NCBI GenBank assembly: GCA_021464525.1
Contig: JADRCO010001106.1
Coordinates: forward strand, 1-22,512
Direction: 5' to 3'
DNA length: 22,512 nt
DNA from: Rhizophagus sp. LPA8_4_AMF
Lineage: Eukaryota > Glomeromycota > Glomeromycetes > Glomerales > Glomeraceae
Shown here piece by piece: positions 9,516-20,878 of the stretch. The stretch's first letter is position 1; the number at the start of each line of letters is the position of its first letter. The notes below the pieces were generated by a model, which saw only the letters and a program-made list of their open reading frames with translations, had not been told where the DNA came from and searched no databases. The position numbers and the translations under genes were made by a program.

Positions 9516-10106
9516 TAATATAATAATGATAAACAACAAAGATTTTCAAAATGTATTTATTATATACTGTTTTGTATTAATGAATCGTCCTTTTATAATT
9601 TAAATTGCTAAGGTTGGTATTAAATGAAACGGACTGCTTGAAATGAATATTGCACGCATTGATTTGTTTTATTTACATTACATGATGGATTTAAGTCATC
9701 AGTTAATAATAATTATTGTTTATTCAAACTTGTTCAGTTCATAACGCATCTTTAATCCAATACATTTGGTGTTAAAAGAATTACTATTGGGTTTCGGAAA
9801 GTGATGACTACATTAGAACAATATAAATCAAGAACAAGGCAATCATGAGATATTCTTATATTCTTATTTAAAGGTTCATTGAAACTGTCATGCATACAAA
9901 AAAATATACATAATGTTTTGTTTATTTCAATTGAAGCCTTTCATGATAATTAATATTATTATTTCAATGGATTATTGGAAAAACTCAGGATAGTATTTAT
10001 TAGCGTTTAGCATTAAAGAATTTTATACGTCTTTGATGTTACCGTAAATAAGAAATCGTTTAAATTTTCAACTTTCATGATAGTAATTACTATTATTTAT
10101 TATAAA
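9516..10106. other. Intergenic, no gene seen
   Basis: A/T-rich sequence. I see no supported gene, RNA gene or repeat. Confidence 0.4.
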
Positions 10107-10544
10107 TTACATACTAAAAAAAATAATACCAATCAAAGAAGTCTCAGTTTTATTATAACCAACACAATTTGCGTTAAGTAGTACATTCTTAAAATATATA
10201 AGTATCCTTTTTTGTAAATGTTGTTTGTAGCTTATTATGGTAATACAAATTTTTTTCAGTCGTGACCCGTAATCATTATAAGTATTGTAGTAATTACAGA
10301 AACCATCATCCACAGAGGGATAATTTTCATTCTCAGATTTGATATTCACATCTTCAACTTCAACAGTACTGTAAGTTGAAACTCCACAATTAATGGCTTT
10401 TTTAAATGCATAGAGTCTTCAATTACCTAAAGGGTGTTTCTGAACGTCCATAAGTAAGTGGTCGTGTAGAAATTCTGAATGTCTTGGTGATATTTCTCCC
10501 TTTATAAGACTTGTAGTAATAGTACCTTCAACGCTCTTACAGTC
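10107..10544 (-). pseudogene. Decayed reading frame with internal stop, unknown family
   Basis: One minus-strand frame stays protein-like from 10544 to the stop at 10107-10109, about 145 codons, interrupted only by a TGA at 10421-10419. A TAG at 10547-10545 precedes it. Before the TGA the frame includes LIKGEISPRHSEF and DHLLMDVQKHPLGN. After it come AFKKAINCGVSTY and SENENYPSVDDGFCNYYN. Its mixed composition (Cys, His, Pro, Asp, Trp-free) is unlike the Lys/Asn/Ile noise of the neighbourhood, which supports a coding origin. The TGA may derive from a Trp codon. I do not recognise the family; a relic of a mobile-element or host gene copy is likely. Confidence 0.4.
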
Positions 10545-10547
10545 CTA

Positions 10548-11764
10548 CCCTCTTTAACAATATGACTATATGAGACCTGAAATTGGTTTTAGGAACATAG
10601 AATCTTAGAATCTAGCGCGAATCTACTTCAATGAAGATTTTAGGAAGTCACATATGTTCTTTAACACATTTCTGTTATGTTCAAAATTTCTTTTCCTTCT
10701 TTATCGTTCATTTGTTTAATATATTTTAGCAATTTTGTTTTAGAAGGGTTTATATGCATCATTATTATATGATACGACAAGGTATTGATATTAAAAAGCA
10801 AGAAATGTAAACGAAAGTTATATAATTAATAAAAATAACATTTTATTACCCATCTTCGTTATGAATGTATTATTTTTAATGGAAGTGTATAGTAATGTCA
10901 TCTTATATATTTATTATAAGAAGGCTATATAAAAAATGGATGCAAACCGATAAACTTTATTCTAGCAAGCGTTAAAAATTATGCAAAAATAAAAAATTTT
11001 AATTCCGGCCAAGTTATATTGTTTTAGTTTGTTTGCGATGATATTCATGTATGCCCGGGTATTTTATCGGATAATCGGGTAACGGGTCGCATGTAAATTT
11101 CATTTACTGTACTGTGTACATCAGGACTGTTTTCAATAAGAGAAATCCGTCCTAAAATACAAAGAACGAAAGTTAGGTGCGTTCCAAAAAAGTCACAATA
11201 AGTTAAAGAATAATCGTAAAAGCAATTGATGTACTCATTTGATCCATTCTATATCTAGTAAAGTGAAATATCTGATTTTAAAACAAAACTCATTTATTGT
11301 TTACAAATATAGTAAACCATTTACGCCTCACGCTTTGGCAGCCGCCCAAATTGGTAAGAACCTTTTTTAATTGCTCCGCCACTTCGTAATGTTATTATCG
11401 GCAAATCGTGCAATATATAGTTATGATATTCTTATTTCATTGAATAATCACTTCTGGAAAATTATTATTCATTATATATTAGGGTCCCGTAAAAACACAA
11501 CACCATTTGAGGAATAATTAGACGAGAATAAATTTTGTATCTCCTATTTTTATAAAATTCATTGACCCCTATTAACCCCTAAATAGTAATATTAATAAAT
11601 AAATAAATCCGGTTTAACCAAACTTTATACAGGAAACCATCCGACTCTTCCAAAAAAAATTTTTTTTCTCAGAATTTCTAAAAGTTGTAAATAAAATATA
11701 AACAAATAATATAAATTTTTAAATATTGTTTTGCTTATTATTTCAATATGCGCAATACAATAGA
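10548..11764. other. Intergenic, no gene seen
   Basis: A GC-richer patch at about 11050-11100 (with CCCGGGTATTTTATCGG and ATAATCGGGTAACGGGTCGC) resembles mobile-element debris. The word CGGGTC(A/G)CATG also occurs near 2004. Otherwise there is nothing I can support. Confidence 0.35.
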
Positions 11765-11881
11765 GGCGGACTTGCGTAATCACATGCCATTTGGCTATAA
11801 TAAATATTTATAGGAATGGGAAACCCCAGTTCTTTAATTAATTTATCATGTTCGGCTGACATATGATTACGCAAATCCGCC
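11765..11881. mobile_element. MITE-like element with 25-bp terminal inverted repeats
   Basis: The left end 11765-11789 begins GGCGGACTTGCGTAATCACA. The right end 11857-11881, read in reverse, begins GGCGGATTTGCGTAATCATA. The 25-bp arms differ at three positions, all C/T. The 67-nt interior is A/T-rich and non-coding. Flanking sequences are similar to each other: ATATGCGCAATACAATA (11746-11762) on the left and ATATGCAATACTATT (11883-11897) on the right, possibly a diverged target duplication, though not exactly adjacent to the arms. It is about 400 bp upstream of the ZNFX1-like gene. The class cannot be assigned from the arms alone. Confidence 0.65.
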
Positions 11882-12280
11882 GATATGCAATACTATTTTT
11901 TTTTTTTCTTTTGTTATTTGTTCTTTGTCTCATTAGCCGTTTATCCTTAAAAGCAAATCATTCCAAATTCGATTCGTTATTATTTCCCAAATTAGCGATG
12001 AGAAATTTCCTTATAAGAGATAACCTAATGCCAGTAAATCATTGTACCACATTTCAAAGCATCTCGGCGAAACCTATTTTTTATTTGAACTCTAAAAAAG
12101 GAATATTATGTTTATATGCAATAATACGCATAATGTATAATAATATATCGTTTATTAATATAAATGCGTTAATTAAATCCTAATTTTTAGTAGTTTCTCT
12201 CCTAATTTTTTTTTTTTAAAAAAAAATAATAGAGAAGTAAGCAAAAAAAATTTTATTTTATTAGAACATCATATTTAATT
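11882..12280. promoter_or_regulatory. Upstream region and 5' leader of the ZNFX1-like gene
   Basis: This stretch should hold the promoter and 5' untranslated leader of the gene at 12281, but I cannot place a TATA box or start site with confidence. A T13/A9 palindrome-like tract at about 12209-12230 is flanked by TTTCTCT and AGAGAAG, giving a weak hairpin. A 106-codon open frame (11863-12183) starts inside the MITE arm and is probably spurious. Confidence 0.35.
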
Positions 12281-15200
12281 ATGAATAGAAGAAGGGGTGG
12301 AAAATTTGGTTCTAATAATGATGGTACTCGCAATAATACCGACGGTGGCGATGACGGTGGCAATAGCAGTAAAAATACGAGGCCAAGATCAAATCGTGGA
12401 AGGCGTGGTGGTGGCGGTGGTGGCGGTGGTAATGGTGATGGTCGTCGTGATGAAAGATTTGATCAAAGTCGTAATTATGCGCCAGCACCACCAAGACTTA
12501 GTGCTCCTGAAATAAGGCAATCACAACAAGAAACTACTATTGCGAATTTTAGTTCTTCGGAATTAAGTTATAATGGTAGTGACCGATTGGTTTTCATTAC
12601 TAATGGAGAACCGATTCTAACTATTTGGAAAAGAATATTGAAAAAAGACAAATCTTGGGATCAAAGTGATGTTAAAATTTTTGTTAGTTCTGCATTAGTA
12701 GCAACAGATCGTCGAACAGGTTATGAAGTAGAAGATATAGTTACTGAATTGGGTAACCCTGAAAGTGGTCTCAAGAGACTAAGAGAAATTATAAATTTTC
12801 CTTCAATGTCATGTGATGCTGGTCTTGATAATAATGTGCTATCTTTTCAGCATGTTGTGTTACCTTTATTGGGTTTATTTACCAGGACGGCTATTACTGA
12901 ATGTATTTTGGAAAAATATGTTCATGCAATCTTTATGGTTATCTATATAAACCTTGTAAGTATTACTAATGACTGTATTCTTTTTTTTTTTCTTTGTAAT
13001 TTAATAATAAACTTTTTTTTTTTGCAAAATATATAGGATTCATTTCTTTGTGATAATGTGATGAAAATGTTGGAGACGTTGGTCCAACGTAAATCTGTTG
13101 CGGATAATCGCGTTAGCATTGAAACATTATTAAGACGTGAACGATATTCATTTATTCCGTCTTCGTAAGTAACACTTATGTGATGTAAATATAAAACCGT
13201 CTCATATTATTCAATACACTAACTAATTCTCCTTTAAATTTTTTTAATAGTTTAGGAATATTTTTCTTGATAATCGTGCGACTTATTACAGAATTATTGC
13301 GTCGCATCAAAGAAGCATCTATTAATGAAACAATGCATAAAATTGCTAGTGATTTATATCAATTAAAGACCGCATATCAACAATCACTTGAGCAACAACA
13401 ATTTTCTTCAACAGATCCGTTAACAAGTAATTTAGAGACCAGAAAATATTTTTTTACGATATTAGAAAAGGAGATGAATACCATGAACAAAATGTTGAAT
13501 AATGGACGTAATAATTTGATTTTTGAACAAAATCCTGAAGCTAAAAATTCCAACGTAAGTTCAGGTAAATTATATTACAAAGAATTGGCTAGAAGAGTTG
13601 ATGCCGAAAGAACATATGATCCGCCTGGTGAATTATCAAAATATGGTAAAAGGCATGATAATGATTTTGTAGAAATTTTAAAAATATTAATTATTCCTAC
13701 AAATGAAGAAATATTATGTGACCGTCCACCTTTTTTACCTTCTACACTTCGTAATTCATTACATTTTTTACCTGATGGACCAGCCAGACTACTTGATTCA
13801 CAATTCCGTCTTTTAAGAGAAGATTTGTTAAATCCAATTCGTGGTGGTTTATCAAATTTATTGACTGCATTATCACAAGAGGATCATTCTTCTACTAATG
13901 ATATTAAATTATCCAAAGAATTAAAGAAAATACAAGATGGGGGTGGTAGATTTTCATATAATAATGGTGTGAATGAAAATGGTGATTTACAAGTATATAC
14001 GAATATACGATTCGCTAATATTATCTGTGATAAAAGGAAAGGGTTTGCTTGTACTATAAGATTCACTCCTCCAAGAATTAGTGCGAAAAATGCAAGAGGT
14101 AGAAGGGAATACTGGGAAAGAAGTAAAAGATTATTGAATGGTAGTTTAGTTACTCTTATATTACCAAATCCAAATCCCCAAAAAGTAGATACAGAAGATT
14201 CTACTAATAATAATACTAATACTTCTAAAAGTAAATTTGATTTATATTCACTTTATTTTGGTGTGGTCATATCAAGAGATGAAGTAGCTTTATCTAGAGA
14301 CGAATATTCTGCGGCGATTGATATTAAGTTTATTGATTCATCAATCTATCCTATCGCATTAAGTGAAATTATAAATTATAATAAAACTAAAAAAAGATCA
14401 TTGGAAAAAAGATTTATGGTAGAATCAACTGGTGTTTATTTAGAAGCTTATTATCATATTCTTAAAACTCTTCAAACTACGAATCCTTCTTCTTTACCTT
14501 TTGAAAAATATTTAGCTCCTAATTTTGATGATATGAATAATGATGGAAATAAGAAAGGAAAAATGAAGGAGGGAGAGAGTTATACTCTTGATATTAAAGT
14601 TGAAAATCCTATATATACTAGAGCACCAGGATTTCAATTTGATTTATCAATTTTATGTAAAAATCAATATAATTTAGAATTAAATGTTGCTGATGAGTGT
14701 ACTCACGATGAAGTAGCAAAAAATATCGTTAAATATAGTAATATTGGTAAATTACCAGATGGAACTCCTTATGGATTGGACATAACTCAAGGTAAATATT
14801 AAGTAGTACTATATTAAATGAGCTTAACTAAAAAAAATTTTTATTGATCTATTTAAATTTTTTTTTTTTATATATAGCCAAGGCGTTGATATCATCCTTA
14901 ACACGTGAAATTGCATTAGTAGAAGGTATGTATGACGTAAAGTATATTTTTTATTTTAATATATATTGAACGGACTTAAAATATTTTTATTCTTTTATTA
15001 GGACCACCTGGTACAGGTAAAACAGTGGTTGGTGTTCAAATAATGAAAGTATTATTAGCCAAAGAAAACAAAAAAACAAATATTGGTCCAATTCTAACCA
15101 TTTGTTTTACTAATCACGCTCTTGATCAATTCCTGGAGGTAAATTATAATTGTTTTTTTGAATAATAAATCAATTTCTCTTCATTTTTATTTACTTAATT

Positions 15201-18200
15201 GTTTATTTTTTTAACAAAAACTAAAAAATTAACAAAAATTCACATTTTTTCTTTATTTTTATAATTATAGCATTTACTTGGTGAAAATATAACGAATATA
15301 GTTAGATTAGGATCTCGATCGAAATCTGAAAAGATCAAAGAATTTAATTTAGAAGAAGTTTGTAGAAATCGTGCTCGTACTAAAAAAGAATCTTATTTAT
15401 TAGCGAAATTATATGAAGAGATTGAAGAGATAGAAAGTAATACTGAAAAAGTAAAGAATACTTTATTTAGAAGGTGGATGAGATGGAGTGATATAAGAGA
15501 ATATTTAATGGCTGAAGAGAGAGGATTTCACGATAAGTTTAGTATTGTATCTGATAATGATTTACCAAGTTGGGTTTTAGGAACTGATGATGATGATGGG
15601 TTTCAGACTGTTAAAAAAAATAGGCAAAGGAGAAAATATCCATTTGAGGAATGGACAAAAGGAGGTGATATTTCAATAATTAAAAAGAGAAAGGAACTTT
15701 TATTAAATCCACCGAGGAGTAATAAAAAAATTATCGAAAGTGGATCAAATAGAAATATGTATGATTTATTAAGAGAAGAGTTCGAAGATGAAATGGATGT
15801 AAGTGATGATGAACCACAAGTTGATTATTATACAATAGAATGGATCAAAAATTACCAAGAACCAAAAACGAATCGACCTTTGGATGTATTACTAAAAGAT
15901 CATTCAATTTGGAATATGTCAATAATAGAAAGACAAAGACTTCATGATCATTGGCGTACAAAAATTTATAATGAAATTGTGGAAAAATTGTCAGAATTAC
16001 AAGAAAGGCATGAAAAAAAAATTAAAGAAATGAATGAAATTTATGATGAAGCACGTCGTCAAGTATTATTAAGAAGTGATGTTATCGGTATGACTACGAA
16101 CGGTGCAGCTAAATTCCAACAATTAATTAGATCAATTGGCCCAAGAATTATCATTTGTGAAGAAGCAGGAGAAGTGTTAGAGGCTCACATTCTTAGTGCA
16201 TTAACACCATCGACACAACATTTGATATTGATAGGTGATCACAAACAACTTCGACCTCACATTGCAACTTATTCTCTTAGTATGGATTCACAAGTAGGAA
16301 AGAATTATCAATTAGATAAATCATTATTTGAAAGATTAGTTTATGGCGATAAAGCAGTTAAAATTGAGAAAGTTCAACTTTTGACCCAAAGACGTATGAG
16401 AGGGGAAATATCAGATCTAATCAGACATAAACTTTATCCAAATTTAATTGATGGGGATAATACTACACTATACGAAAATGTACGTGGAGCTCAACATAAT
16501 GTATATTTTATTGAACATAGAAATCCAGAAGATAGTTCAGGTGGAGAGTATGCAATAAAATCTCACGTGAATAGATATGAAGTTAGAATGGTCGTTGAGA
16601 TGGTAAAATATTTTGTTAGAAATGGATATACTAAACCCGATGATATAGCTGTTCTTACTCCTTATTTAGGACAAATGATTAAAATTAGAGATGCTTTAGC
16701 TAAATCATTTGTTGTTGTCATTGACGAAAGAGATGCGCTGAATATTGCTGAGATGGAAGAACAAGAAGAACAACAAGGTGAAACAAATACTAGTTATGTA
16801 GAAACTGTAAGCGTTGCATCAAAAAAATCATTAAATCAGCAAGTTACTTTAAGGACTGTTGATAATTTCCAAGGTGAAGAAGCAAACATAATTATTGTTT
16901 CTCTAGTTCGTAATTTCACTCAATCAGGTGGGCATGAATCTATTGGATTCCTAAAAAGCCCGAACAGAAGTAACGTATTATTGTCACGTGCTCGTAAAGG
17001 AATGTATCTCATTGGTAATTCTGAATTAATGGCAATGAAATCTCAAGATATGTGGGCTCCAGTAATTAATATTTTGAATGATCGTAAACAAGTTGGTTTT
17101 GGTATGCCAATTGTATGCAATAAACATCCTGATTATAAAAATATCATCATTGATCCTGATCAATTTGAACAAATTAGTCCAGATGGTGGATGTTATGAAA
17201 ATTGTAATATGTCACTTCCTTGCGGACACATATGTAAATATAAGTGTCACTCAGATGATCCTGAACATATTGGAGTCAAATGTAACGAATCTTGTATAAG
17301 ATTACATCCGGAATGTAATCATCCATGTCCAAAACGTTGCTCTGATAATTGTGGAAAATGCGAGTTTCTTATCGGAGATATTATATTACCTGGTTGTGGT
17401 CATGAAATAAAAAATGCTAAATGTTGGCAAGATCGATCTAAGGATACACTTAGATGTACAACTTTAGTTTCTAAAAAATTACCACATTGTGAGCACTATC
17501 AAGACACTTACGTGAGTATATATATATTTCTATTTAAGCGTATAATGACATTTATGTTTGGCAATTTATTAATTATAAATTATTTTCATATCTTTTTAGT
17601 GCTCTGAATCTGTTGATAATGTCAAATGTACAGAAAAATGCAGAAAACAATTGGAATGTGGACATGAATGTTTAAATGAATGCTATATATGTCAAGATCT
17701 CTCTAAACCACATGAAGAGTCAGAAAATGAGGAAACAAAAGAAGAAACAAAAAAAGAAACAAATATAATCGTCCCTATTGAACGAACACAACATGGAAAA
17801 TGTCAAGTTGTATGTGACAGATTATTATTTTGTGGGCATATATGTAAATCTGACTGTCATGAGGGAAGCGATTGTCCACCTTGTAAGAATAAGTGTACAG
17901 TGATATGTAAGCATACATCATGTCACAAGCGTTGTTTAGAACCCTGTGCTGTATGTGCAGAAAAATGTTTATGGGAATGTAAACATCAAGGAAGGTGTGA
18001 ATTAAGTTGTGGAGCCCCTTGTTATAGATTACCTTGCAACGAAAGATGCAATAGAATTTTAATATGTGGACATAAATGTGCCGGAGTTTGTGGTGAGGTC
18101 TGCCCTCTAAAAGATTTTTGTGTTGAATGTGCTCCTGAAAAAGTTAAAAATCAAGGTAAGTTTATTAGATTATAATTGATAATTCATTGAATCTTAATCT

Positions 18201-20080
18201 TTATATGCAGTCAGTATTTTGATTTTCTTTTTTTTTTTAAAAGTGTCGGATATGATTATAAATAGTATGTTTAGCGAAGTAGATTGGGAACAAGAAAGAA
18301 TGATTGTTCTTACTTGTGGGCATGTGTATACTATGGAAACTATGGATATGCTTATGGAAATGAAAGATTATTATGAAGGTTCAATTGAAGGAGGGTGGAC
18401 ATCGATTAAAATACTTCCAATTTCACCAATGAATATGAAAACGTGTCCAGCATGTAGAGCACCAATTAAAAATGTCAGGAGATATGGAAGAATAATTAAC
18501 AAGTACACATTAGATATTCAAAACAAGAAATTCCTAACAAAATATGATTTTCAACTAAAAGAAATTTCCCGATCAATTACTTCTCTAAAGGATAAATTGG
18601 TCAATAAGAGAAATGGATTAAAAAATACTTTACCGAAACTCGAATTTAGGCCAACTGAAGTCGTGCTTAAAGAGCATAATGTTATAAACGAAAAATTACC
18701 TGAAATCATACCTCATGATTACTTTGAGGATATTGAAATTTATCATGGGTTTGATAAAACTAGCAAGAAAGCTTGGATTACTCATGTTAGAAAGTTTTTA
18801 AATTGTTATCAGAGACTAATTTTAATTATTGAAGATGCGAAATTACCACCTCATAAGAAAGCTTTCGAAGCTGCCGTTTCAAGTTTGTAAGTGCTATGAA
18901 GCAAGCGAATTCTTTTTTCTTAAATTTACATGTAATCATTCGATTTATTTTTTTATTTATTTTAGATACCAAGCTAAATTAGCACAAGAAGATTGTGAAG
19001 ATGAGTTGGTTGAAAAATTACAGAATTTTCGAATTTCGGATGGCTCATCTTTGAATAATTCTTTACACAATAATATTAGTACTTCAAGGTCAAATCCCTC
19101 TGAAATTTTTAAAGAAACGCTTTTAGAAGTAGGAATTTCAATACCACAAGTAGATCGTAGAATTTATTTGGATGCATTTTTTGAAATCATCAATATACAA
19201 AAAATTCTGCATCACGAAATTTTATTCATAATTCAAGAATTATCAAAAGAACTAAATCCTTTTGTATTAACTGAAAATGTCTTAAGTATTAAAGAAGTTT
19301 GGAAAAACTTTATTGAAAGATTACAGCTTTCTATTCAAAAGCATTTAAATACAATAAGAGAAGTAGCGGAATCTACTCATTATGGTAGACATCTACTTTT
19401 GGTTGATGTAGAAATATTAGATTTTGACCTTAAATTGCTCAGATATCAATTAAGATTTCCTCCTAATGGAAGTAGCGTTGTCGGTAAAGCACTTCAAGAA
19501 AGAATTACAGAAAAATGCGAGAATATTAGAAAACGTATTGCAAATATTATTGAAAGTCAGAGATATAAAAATTCTGAAGAGGGATTTAGAGATGGCCTTC
19601 GCACGAGAGTAGTAAATTTATTGGAAAATTGTAATGAAGTTGAAAATTATGCAATGAATTTGAGCAGAACATTAAGTATTGAAGAAAAGTTAGAGATTCA
19701 TCGAGCTATGAAATCAGAATTTAAAAGTTCAGGTAAAAATAGGAATTTCATTTATTTTAAAGAAAGTTATCATCTTTTGTTATTTAGTAAAAATTTTGGA
19801 TAATATCGTTATTATGTTTTTTATTTATTAGGACATTGGTATGAGTGTCCAAATGGACATCCAGTAAGTAATTTAATAATAATTCATGACTATGATTTTT
19901 TATATTTAATATATTTATACAATGACATTTAATTTTTTTTTTTTTTAGTACACGATTGGGGAATGCGGTGGAGCTATGCAATTGAGTAGATGTCCTGATT
20001 GCAATGAGCAAATTGGTGGAGGTGGTCATCAATTAACCTCTGGAAATAGAATAAATTCAGAATTTGGCTCTATGTACTGA
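12281..20080 (+). CDS. ZNFX1-family helicase: NFX1 zinc fingers plus RZ finger
   Basis: Eleven exons (12281-12955, 13037-13164, 13251-14791, 14878-14925, 15002-15138, 15271-17511, 17600-18155, 18244-18886, 18966-19732, 19832-19863, 19949-20080) join in frame to 2299 residues, longer than animal ZNFX1 (about 1,900). Residues 1-80 are disordered and RG/Gly-rich, likely RNA-binding. About 95-740 is the family's N-terminal region. The SF1 UPF1-like helicase follows: EIALVEGPPGTGKT (Walker A 798-805), TNHALDQFLE (834-843), CEEAGE (1139-1144), GDHKQLRP (1165-1172), QRRMR (1216-1220), DNFQGEE (1374-1380) and LSRARKGM (1414-1421). NFX1-type CGH.C...C fingers span about 1484-1770. A RING-like CGH (1800-1802) and CPAC (1843-1846) come next, then a helical region. 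The RZ finger GHWYECPNGHP/CGGAM/CPDC (2246-2274) lies near the end. ATP-site residues are intact. Relatives act in RNA surveillance, small-RNA inheritance (C. elegans) and RNAi heterochromatin (Hrr1); that role here is inferred. Confidence 0.93.
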
Positions 20081-20878
20081 TAATTTTCTTTTTGAATTTT
20101 AATTTTATTATAAATACCTTATTTATTAGTTCAAAAAAAAACAATCTTTTATAAGTTACTATATTAACCAATATATACAGTAAATACTTAAATATACATT
20201 TTGAAGGGGAAAAATAGTAATAAGATCAAAAGTATTAAGGTAATAAAATAAAATATATTACAAAACTAGTACATTGGTAGTCTTTCGTTATTAGGTGATT
20301 AGAATTATAAATATAGATTCGTATATTACTTATTCATTGTATTTTTTTTTATCAATTTATTATAAACATTCTATATATATTCTATATGATATTATTAATA
20401 GTCCTACTAGTTATAAAAATTTACTTTAAAGAGAAATTCTTCGTTTTATTTACAAAAAGAAAAATCTTTATTCTCGCAAATTTTTTGCATTTAATATTTA
20501 AATATATACCAACTGACCGAAACAATTAATTCTCAAAGTCAGAGTAATGAATAAAATTTAATTATATTTTTAAAAAATATTTTTTATTTAGCCATGTGAA
20601 TTACCTTTAAAAAAAAATCTTCCATTCAATCATACTGTATATCGTTATTACATTATAAGGTTTTAGTACAAATAAAGTTTCATATTGGCTTCCAAGTAGC
20701 AATTTTGTTTCATAACAATTATTATACAGTATTAGAGAAACGATTAAATATTATTATATTACGCCACAGGGCACAGTACCTATATTAACATGCAAATCTG
20801 TCATCCTACAGTCGTGCTAACTTTACGCCCAAATTTTATCCAAACTATAAATTCACTGAAAACTTTCAATAAAAAAAT
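20081..20878. other. 3' region of ZNFX1-like gene and intergenic DNA
   Basis: This should contain the 3' untranslated region and polyadenylation site of the upstream gene. No clear AATAAA lies directly after the stop; A/T-rich stretches such as TTATTATAAATACC near 20105 may serve. A small GC-richer patch near 20762-20820 has no recognised content. No gene seen. Confidence 0.4.

Noticed and set aside
11565-11585. Telomere-like CCCCTATTAACCCCTAA
   Set aside because: Only two loosely similar units; not a TTAGGG array.
11863-12183. 106-codon frame with a signal-anchor-like start
   Set aside because: The ATG lies in the MITE arm and the hydrophobic stretch comes from a T tract; no motif or family. 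It could be a chance upstream frame of the ZNFX1-like gene.
12297-12515. Val/Met-rich plus-strand and His-rich minus-strand frames over the Gly-rich exon
   Set aside because: They are out-of-frame readings of the GGT/GAT-rich coding sequence of the ZNFX1-like gene.
18181-18243. Alternative acceptor for the seventh intron of the ZNFX1-like gene (GCAG at 18207-18210)
   Set aside because: Using it would add T-tract-encoded residues and shift the frame; the AAAAG acceptor at 18243 keeps the conserved reading.
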